A DNA stretch of 20,813 nucleotides from Firmicutes bacterium CAG:534 (GTDB lineage Bacteria; Bacillota; Clostridia; Lachnospirales; Lachnospiraceae), in NCBI GenBank assembly GCA_000436115.1, contig FR894501.1:18354-39166 (forward strand). The letters run 5' to 3'. Shown here in pieces: positions 16,343 to 20,813 of this stretch; position 1 is the first letter of the stretch, and the number at the start of each line of letters is the position of its first letter. A program made the position numbers and the translations under genes. Below the pieces are notes generated by a model. It was not told the DNA's origin and searched no databases. It worked only from the letters and a program-made list of their open reading frames with translations.

Positions 16343-16354
16343 GGCTTGATCTCA

Positions 16355-16822
16355 TCAGAAATGTTTCATTTTCGGTTCCAGCTTTTCAAGAAGCGCCCTG
16401 CATCCCTCCATAATGTCCTCATAGGTCACATCAAAGTTTCCGGTGTACCACGGATCTGCAATATCTCTTTTGCTTCCGGCAAATTCAAGCAGCTTACAGA
16501 TCTTATGCTCCGGATCCCCTCCTGCAATCCTTGTCATATTCCGAATATTCCAGTCATCCATCCCAATCAGGTAATCATAGTATCCATAATCTGCGGCAGT
16601 CATCTGCACCGCCCTGTGAGGTACCAGCGGGATCCCTTCCTGACGCAGCTTATTCACCGTTCCATAATGGGGAGTGTTTCCGATCTCCTCCCTGCTTGTG
16701 GCAGCGGAGTTGATCTCAAGCTGTGCGCTGTATCCGGCCCGGGCTGTCAGTTCCGTCATGACGCTTTGGGCCATTGTGCTGCGGCAGATGTTGCCGTGGC
16801 AGATGAAAAGGATTTTTATCAT
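16355..16822 (-). CDS. Low-molecular-weight protein tyrosine phosphatase
   Basis: 155 residues from the ATG at 16822, the typical family length. The P-loop CHGNICRS has its nucleophile C8 and R14, and the general acid is D123 in the DPW loop (DIADPWYTGNF). It removes phosphate from tyrosine on cytoplasmic proteins; in Firmicutes such enzymes often act on BY-kinases controlling polysaccharide synthesis, but no kinase gene is nearby. AAGGAGA nine bases upstream of 16822 and the family N-terminus (IKILFICHGN) fix the start. The open frame runs further upstream to 16927, but those residues look unrelated. It is the last gene of core character before the AT-rich region. Confidence 0.95.
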   Translation of the reverse strand: MIKILFICHGNICRSTMAQSVMTELTARAGYSAQLEINSAATSREEIGNTPHYGTVNKLRQEGIPLVPHRAVQMTAADYGYYDYLIGMDDWNIRNMTRIAGGDPEHKICKLLEFAGSKRDIADPWYTGNFDVTYEDIMEGCRALLEKLEPKMKHF

Positions 16823-16940
16823 TGTATTGTTTCTCCTTGTTTTTGCCCTGAAACGCCCTGTTTTGCAAGGGTTTCCGGGGGTATAGTAATATGCTCTAAA
16901 ATTACAGATGGTGGCAAATCGGAGCATAACCCTGCAAGTT

Positions 16941-16982
16941 GTTACTACCTGTTAGTAGTAACAGGTAAATTCTTACTACTAA
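16941..16982. repeat. Overlapping inverted repeats at the core/accessory border
   Basis: Three copies of a TTACTAC-like word alternate in orientation. GTTACTAC (16941-16948) pairs with GTAGTAAC (16955-16962). CCTGTTA (16948-16954) pairs with TAACAGG (16959-16965). TTAGTAGTAA (16952-16961) pairs with TTACTACTAA (16973-16982). These pairings exclude each other. The set begins three bases after the nuclease stop on the - strand and could be its terminator, or an integration site of the accessory segment. Confidence 0.65.
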
Positions 16983-16985
16983 GGA

Positions 16986-18464
16986 TTATTTTTCAAAAAC
17001 AATTTGTTCATATTTGCTTGCAAGAATATTTTCTATTGCATCAACTCCCATATTAGGATAATCCTCTAATGCCTTTATTAAATCACTATCTTCCAACGGA
17101 ATTACAAGACCTCGTTCATCCGCAAAAGTATCAGCACATCTTTTAATGAAATTTTCTTCTAAAACTCTACATGTAAGAATTCCAACTCTTCCTCTCATAT
17201 TACTAAATCGTCCACTTAGCTGGTCAATTTCTGGATTTGCAACTTCACCAGTATAATTTTTGCATTCAACATAAACATATGGACATGGCAATGTAACATT
17301 ATGACTAGGTGTTGTATAGAAGAAACCATCTTCGGCAGAATTATTAAACACAATATCTATTCGTTTTCTACCCTCATGTATTTCTTTTTCCTTTTTGGGT
17401 GATGACAAATTCGGATAAAAAAGCAATTCCAAAATACCAATTATTAGATTATGATAGTTAGACGCATTTTTTGTTCCAGATGGAACGCTTCTCAATTTAC
17501 TAATCAAATAATTACATATTTCATTTGCATTTAAATCTTCTAAAATCGCACCTGGAATCCTTTCAATTTTGCTCACAGTTTTATTTTTGAAATCTTGAAA
17601 TACTTCCGGATGTGATTCAGTAAATCTTGCCAAATATTCTTTGTCTATAGGGGGTTCGATTTCTTCAATACTTTTTTTTGTAACATATTTCTCACCATTC
17701 TTATATTTTCTTACAAGTGAACTACCCAAACTCAAGTGCTCATTTTGTAAATAATTCAACACAAAATGTTGTTTATACTCTTGCGTTGTATATTTGTCAG
17801 TAAAAGAAACTATTCTCTTCGGTACTAATAGTATAGGTTTATTATTTATTACAAGTCTTTCTGTATATTGGTTATCCCATCTTTTATGTTTTGCATCCCA
17901 ATACATTCCCGATGGAACAGTTTGAAGAAGTGGAATATTATGTAATTCGCATTGCTGTTTTGTGTATTCTAACAATTGTAATTTTATTATATTTGCAGTC
18001 ATATCCGATACTTTATCTCTATCGACATTAGGTACAAATATTCTAAAATCTTCAATATCCTCCATTATTCCAGAATGAATTGCTCGGCTCCTTAACAATT
18101 CTTTAAATATTGCATTTGTATCTTCTGGTCCCATACCGCGCCCTTGAGGTTTTCCATGAGACATTCCCATACACACATCATTACTCTCACCTAGATGTGA
18201 AAACAGTTCTCTCGCTTGTTCTATTCTTTTTCCCTTTAATAACGCTAACAAGAACTCAAAATATGACCTAATCGATTCATAAGCACAAACTGCAAACGGA
18301 AATTCACATTTAGAAATATAATATGGATCCAAAAACAAGGGCGTATCAATATCCGGATTAATATCCACAAAATCAAGCTCATATTGAGATTTTTTTAAAT
18401 CAAATAATTCACTTATCTTCACAGTTGTTGTAACCTCCCACTCACTCATAATACCAGCAAGCAT
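16986..18464 (-). CDS. PD-(D/E)XK nuclease-like protein, candidate restriction or defence nuclease
   Basis: 492 residues, not a family I can name. The C-terminal third (about 330-450) reads like a restriction-type nuclease fold: a helix with E361/E364, then D370 in RKRIDIVF, and E400-C-K402 in YVYVECKNY, followed by Q415 in a DQLSGR helix. This is the D-X(n)-E-X-K arrangement with a Mrr-like glutamine. Residues 1-300 have no motif I recognise; they start KISELFDL and include LFLDPYYIS. The ATG at 18464 is five bases after the stop of the P63C fragment, with AGGAATT as a weak ribosome binding site; Met6 is an alternative. The gene is markedly AT-rich compared with the core genes, a sign of transfer. 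A DNA-cutting defence role is inferred from fold and context. Confidence 0.7.
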   Translation of the reverse strand: MLAGIMSEWEVTTTVKISELFDLKKSQYELDFVDINPDIDTPLFLDPYYISKCEFPFAVCAYESIRSYFEFLLALLKGKRIEQARELFSHLGESNDVCMGMSHGKPQGRGMGPEDTNAIFKELLRSRAIHSGIMEDIEDFRIFVPNVDRDKVSDMTANIIKLQLLEYTKQQCELHNIPLLQTVPSGMYWDAKHKRWDNQYTERLVINNKPILLVPKRIVSFTDKYTTQEYKQHFVLNYLQNEHLSLGSSLVRKYKNGEKYVTKKSIEEIEPPIDKEYLARFTESHPEVFQDFKNKTVSKIERIPGAILEDLNANEICNYLISKLRSVPSGTKNASNYHNLIIGILELLFYPNLSSPKKEKEIHEGRKRIDIVFNNSAEDGFFYTTPSHNVTLPCPYVYVECKNYTGEVANPEIDQLSGRFSNMRGRVGILTCRVLEENFIKRCADTFADERGLVIPLEDSDLIKALEDYPNMGVDAIENILASKYEQIVFEK

Positions 18465-18469
18465 AATTC

Positions 18470-18856
18470 CTATTCATTTTTTAAAGATAATTCTAATTGA
18501 ACTGGTTCTCCCATAGTTTTTCTAAAAAGTTTATCAAACTCTTCCCGCATATCTGACGCCTTCATCAATGCAATTGTTTGCTGCAATTGATGGTCCAATG
18601 TTGGCAATCCTGTATCTTCTGTTAAAAATTGATGGAATCTTGTACTTCTATTTCCGTTTTTGTTTTTTGGAGTTTTTCGTTTTAATTCGTTTAATACTCC
18701 TGGGGGTAAATAATTATATATATATTCATTTGTTAATTTACCTGCATATGAAGGTTTTGCTTTTCCACGATATTCCCATCCTTTTAGTCTAAACATTTGC
18801 TTGTAAAACTCATCTGGAAAACGTTTCGCCCATGGAAGCAACTCTTGCCATATCAC
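18470..18856 (-). pseudogene. P63C-domain protein, C-terminal fragment
   Basis: 128 residues that match my recollection of the P63C domain (phage and mobile-element proteins): PWAKRFPDEFYKQMFRLKGW, then TNEYIYNYLPPGVLNELK, HQFLTEDTG and a leucine-rich end. Complete P63C proteins are about 280-300 residues with another domain before this one; here that part is missing. The open frame begins only at a GTG inside the upstream gene, with no real ribosome binding site, and a stop lies a few codons before it. I read it as the 3' end of a broken gene. It ends five bases before the nuclease gene, so the intact ancestor was probably in an operon with it. The biochemical role of P63C is not known to me. 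Confidence 0.7.
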
Positions 18857-19343
18857 ACAGCCTTGAGATAAATTGTGTGTAGGCTACAATCTCATCGCTA
18901 TCCGTTGTGTATGGAAACCATGAGAAGTTTATTTTTCCCTCAGTAATCTCTATTTCTGTGCTGTCCGTCCGAAATGCACGTTGAAAAAGTGTATGCTTAT
19001 TTACTATGATCTTCTGTAAATTTTCCAATGCCGTATCCGTAAGGCTCTCTTTCGGAATCGCAATTGTCAGCTTATCCTGTTGCACTGGCACTTCTTCCGT
19101 TATTTCCATATCGTCCTGAAACCCATGTTCCCGTAACTGCCGAATCAGGTCTTCCACTATTTCCTTTTCTGTTCCATCCGGGATATGCAATACACCCTCT
19201 TTGTCCAGTCGGTATCCTGCAATATCATATGCACAGCTTGGTACCCGTTCATAATGCGGTGCTGTCCCAAGTATGTTTCCAATCTCCTGTGCTAGTTTTG
19301 GTCTCTGCTTCGATTCCAATGTGAATCTGATTTCATTCTTCAT
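18810..19343 (-). CDS. Mobile-element 'virulence-related protein'-like gene, C-terminally truncated
   Basis: 177 residues from the ATG at 19343. The start (KNEIRFTLESKQRPKLAQEIG), the SCAYDIAGY motif, DTALENLQKIIVNKHTLFQRA and FISRLCDMAR resemble a small protein common on conjugative elements of Clostridia and often labelled virulence protein; its real function is unknown. As I recall, relatives continue about 60 residues past the CDMAR motif. Here the frame runs only another ten residues, through sequence that belongs in another frame to the P63C domain. The gene is therefore probably cut by a deletion. AAGGAAGGTGG precedes the chosen ATG. Base composition is closer to the core than that of the nuclease. 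Identification is from memory of sequence pattern. Confidence 0.6.
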   Translation of the reverse strand: MKNEIRFTLESKQRPKLAQEIGNILGTAPHYERVPSCAYDIAGYRLDKEGVLHIPDGTEKEIVEDLIRQLREHGFQDDMEITEEVPVQQDKLTIAIPKESLTDTALENLQKIIVNKHTLFQRAFRTDSTEIEITEGKINFSWFPYTTDSDEIVAYTQFISRLCDMARVASMGETFSR

Positions 19344-19659
19344 AATATGTACCCACCTTCCTTTATTCGGTAGTACATATATCACTCTGACGGCACAGAA
19401 TAGCAAGACAATTCGGATTATATTTCTGCCAAAATGTACGCAGAAAAACTATGCTTTTTATGCTGTTTTTTACACATTTTTCCTGCGGATTTCGGTACTA
19501 TCCGGCAAAACAAAATCGGCTTTAGCGATGATATTCTGCGGATATTTTTACATAAACCGACCTTGGTGGGTATCCCCCCCTGTTTAATTCTGCGAAAATT
19601 CGCACGAAGGGGGCCATCGGTTTTCAGGAAGAAAGGATGTAGAGATTTGGATACCCCTC
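19344..19659. other. Non-coding stretch with repeated TTCTGCG-like motifs
   Basis: No gene is supported in this 316-base gap. It holds four imperfect copies of a TTCTGCG-A-ATT-AC motif, with the CTGC starting at about 19426, 19483, 19536 and 19590. It also has a hairpin TTTCTGC/GCAGAAA (19423-19446), a palindrome TGCGAA-AA-TTCGCA (about 19591-19604), and a distant inverted pair GGGTATCC (19568-19575)/GGATACCC (19649-19656). A perfect -10 TATAAT on the - strand (19417-19422) has only a poor -35. ATATGTAC (19345-19352) and GTACATAT (19373-19380) bracket the ribosome binding site of the gene to the left. It may be a control or transfer region of a mobile element. Confidence 0.55.
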
Positions 19660-20813
19660 CTACTTTATCAGTTCATCGAACACATGCTCTTTCTTTAATA
19701 ATACCTTCATTTTCTTTTCTTTTATTGATGACATTTCTTTCTTATATTTACGACATTTTGAAACAATATCATTCTGTATTGAAATATCTGGAACTTTAAC
19801 AACTAAAGCACTTATACGTTCTATAGAAGCTCTATTAGTTCTATCAAATCCAACCATAATTCCTTCTTTTTCTAGCACCCTCGAAAAATATTCTGGATTA
19901 ATTTTCTCATTCTTCACACGAATGTATCCACAATGATCAGTTGGATAAAATGGTATTTTCGCATCAACAAAGTTTACCATCCAATCTCCGTCAATTCCCC
20001 ACAACACTGAAGGCTTATCAAAATTATCTAAAATACTCTCTCTTGTGATTTTACCTACTGGTTCGTTCACATTTGCACTATAAACAAACATTTTTCCTTT
20101 ATCATCCAATTCTGACTGAACTACTCGCTTTCCAATACCAATTTCAAAATCGGATTCTATAGCTAGTTTATATTCATATTTCGCACCTTCCTGTGCTCCA
20201 TTGAATAACTGAAGAATGTTCATTTCAATTTGCTGTTGTTGGCTATGAAGTTCTATGTATTCATCATTAAACACCTTACATCCATCTACGATTTGCTGTT
20301 GAACATCTACAGGCGGCACAGGCAATAAAACATCACTAAAGATATTAGCGTTTAAGCTCGGCCTTTCATTTACTTTCTTGTATTCCTCAACCCAATCAAG
20401 ATAGTAATGAGTTCTTGTATAAATATCTAAATATTCTGGTAAAAGTTCATCATTAGTCCTAAAACGAATTAGATATCCTGCATAGATTGCTTTTCCGGCA
20501 GAATCCTTATATAAATATGTTTTTCCGGCAGTCGCTCCTGTCCTTGCGAACAGAAAATCTCCATCGTGTAACACATATTGTTCCTCAATATTCTCCGCTG
20601 TCATCCAATTATCATTCAAGAACCCATCCTCTGAAATATCTGTTATTCTTATATACCTATAATCTGTTTCTTTATCTCCTTCTATAGCACTTACACTTGC
20701 TCCATATGTTGGTTTCTCACAACAAGCTCCCAATCTTTTTACAGTATATTTACTATCAATTTTGATTTTTCTATTTACATTAGTATTGAGGGCATGCGGA
20801 CGAAAAGTTGGAC
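19660..20813 (-). CDS. Type I restriction specificity subunit, or specificity part of a methylase fusion; 5' end outside the window
   Basis: The frame is open to the window edge; the TTG at 20733 is internal, not a start. Two target-recognition domains are visible. The first contains YRYIRITDISEDG, then FARTGATAGKTYLY and a PVPPVDVQQQIVDG linker helix. The second has VYSANVNEPVGKI, VLWGIDGDWMVNF and YPTDHCGYIRVK, followed by VPDISIQNDIVSKCRKY and a long Lys-rich helix. This two-TRD, two-helix layout is that of HsdS, which sets the DNA sequence read by a type I enzyme. The residues before the first domain (FRPHALNTNVNRKIKIDSKY) look like the joint seen in methylase-specificity fusions, so it may be the end of such a protein. 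It is AT-rich, as expected of transferred DNA. Confidence 0.82.
   Translation of the reverse strand, partial: PTFRPHALNTNVNRKIKIDSKYTVKRLGACCEKPTYGASVSAIEGDKETDYRYIRITDISEDGFLNDNWMTAENIEEQYVLHDGDFLFARTGATAGKTYLYKDSAGKAIYAGYLIRFRTNDELLPEYLDIYTRTHYYLDWVEEYKKVNERPSLNANIFSDVLLPVPPVDVQQQIVDGCKVFNDEYIELHSQQQQIEMNILQLFNGAQEGAKYEYKLAIESDFEIGIGKRVVQSELDDKGKMFVYSANVNEPVGKITRESILDNFDKPSVLWGIDGDWMVNFVDAKIPFYPTDHCGYIRVKNEKINPEYFSRVLEKEGIMVGFDRTNRASIERISALVVKVPDISIQNDIVSKCRKYKKEMSSIKEKKMKVLLKKEHVFDELIK

Noticed and set aside
19420..19610. CRISPR-like array (repeat every 53-57 bases)
   Set aside because: The repeated part is short and imperfect, there are only four copies, and no cas gene is present. It does not have the near-identical repeats of a CRISPR array.
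20731..20733. TTG start for the specificity gene
   Set aside because: The frame continues upstream without a stop to the window edge, and the codons there fit the family, so the gene begins outside the window.
1..20813. tRNA or rRNA genes
   Set aside because: I saw no cloverleaf with a T-loop GTTCGA-type core or any rRNA sequence on either strand; a covariance-model scan would settle it.

Overview
The window looks like chromosomal DNA of a spore-forming, low-to-mid GC Firmicute. The most likely group is a gut Clostridium relative of the Lachnospiraceae type. The reasons are strong purine-rich ribosome binding sites (AGGAGG/GGAGGA), sigma-A promoters of the TTGACA-17-TATAAT type, a SpoVB-like flippase, a gap-pgk-tpiA glycolysis cluster, and an iscS-iscU-mnmA operon typical of these bacteria. 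The species cannot be named from this sequence alone.

Layout, left to right. (1) 1-2173, + strand: the 3' end of one ABC exporter half-transporter and the whole of its partner, overlapping by 4 bases. Together they form a heterodimeric exporter with one degenerate ATP site. (2) 2256-6288, - strand: a membrane-anchored TPR protein of unknown role, a CshA-like DEAD-box RNA helicase whose end overlaps it, and a membrane-bound family 2 glycosyltransferase. (3) 6406-9541, - strand: tpiA, pgk and gap, transcribed gap first, with a strong terminator between gap and pgk. (4) 9773-10591, + strand: a PHP-type histidinol phosphatase whose likely promoter overlaps the gap promoter head-on. (5) 10608-13322, - strand: iscS, iscU and mnmA, a sulfur-transfer and Fe-S assembly operon. 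Its sigma-A promoter is followed by a CCTA/TAGG dyad that could be an Rrf2-type operator, and it ends in a terminator that also encodes the end of MnmA. (6) 13481-14866, + strand: a SpoVB/MurJ-superfamily flippase. (7) 14880-16822, - strand: a methyl-accepting chemotaxis protein without an extracellular sensor, and a low-molecular-weight protein tyrosine phosphatase. Three tandem hairpins lie between them.

From about 16940 to the right edge the character changes to AT-rich accessory DNA, all on the - strand. Read in the direction of transcription (right to left), it holds: the C-terminal part of a type I specificity subunit, or of a methylase-specificity fusion, running off the window edge; a 316-base non-coding stretch with four imperfect copies of a TTCTGCG-like motif about 53-57 bases apart; a gene resembling the 'virulence-related protein' of conjugative elements that lacks its C-terminus; a P63C domain fragment fused out of frame onto that truncation; and a PD-(D/E)XK nuclease-like gene 5 bases downstream. 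A set of overlapping inverted repeats (TTACTAC/GTAGTAA) marks the border with the core genome. I read this as a degraded mobile-element or defence island. The P63C-nuclease pair and the junction that broke P63C are the most interesting parts of the window.
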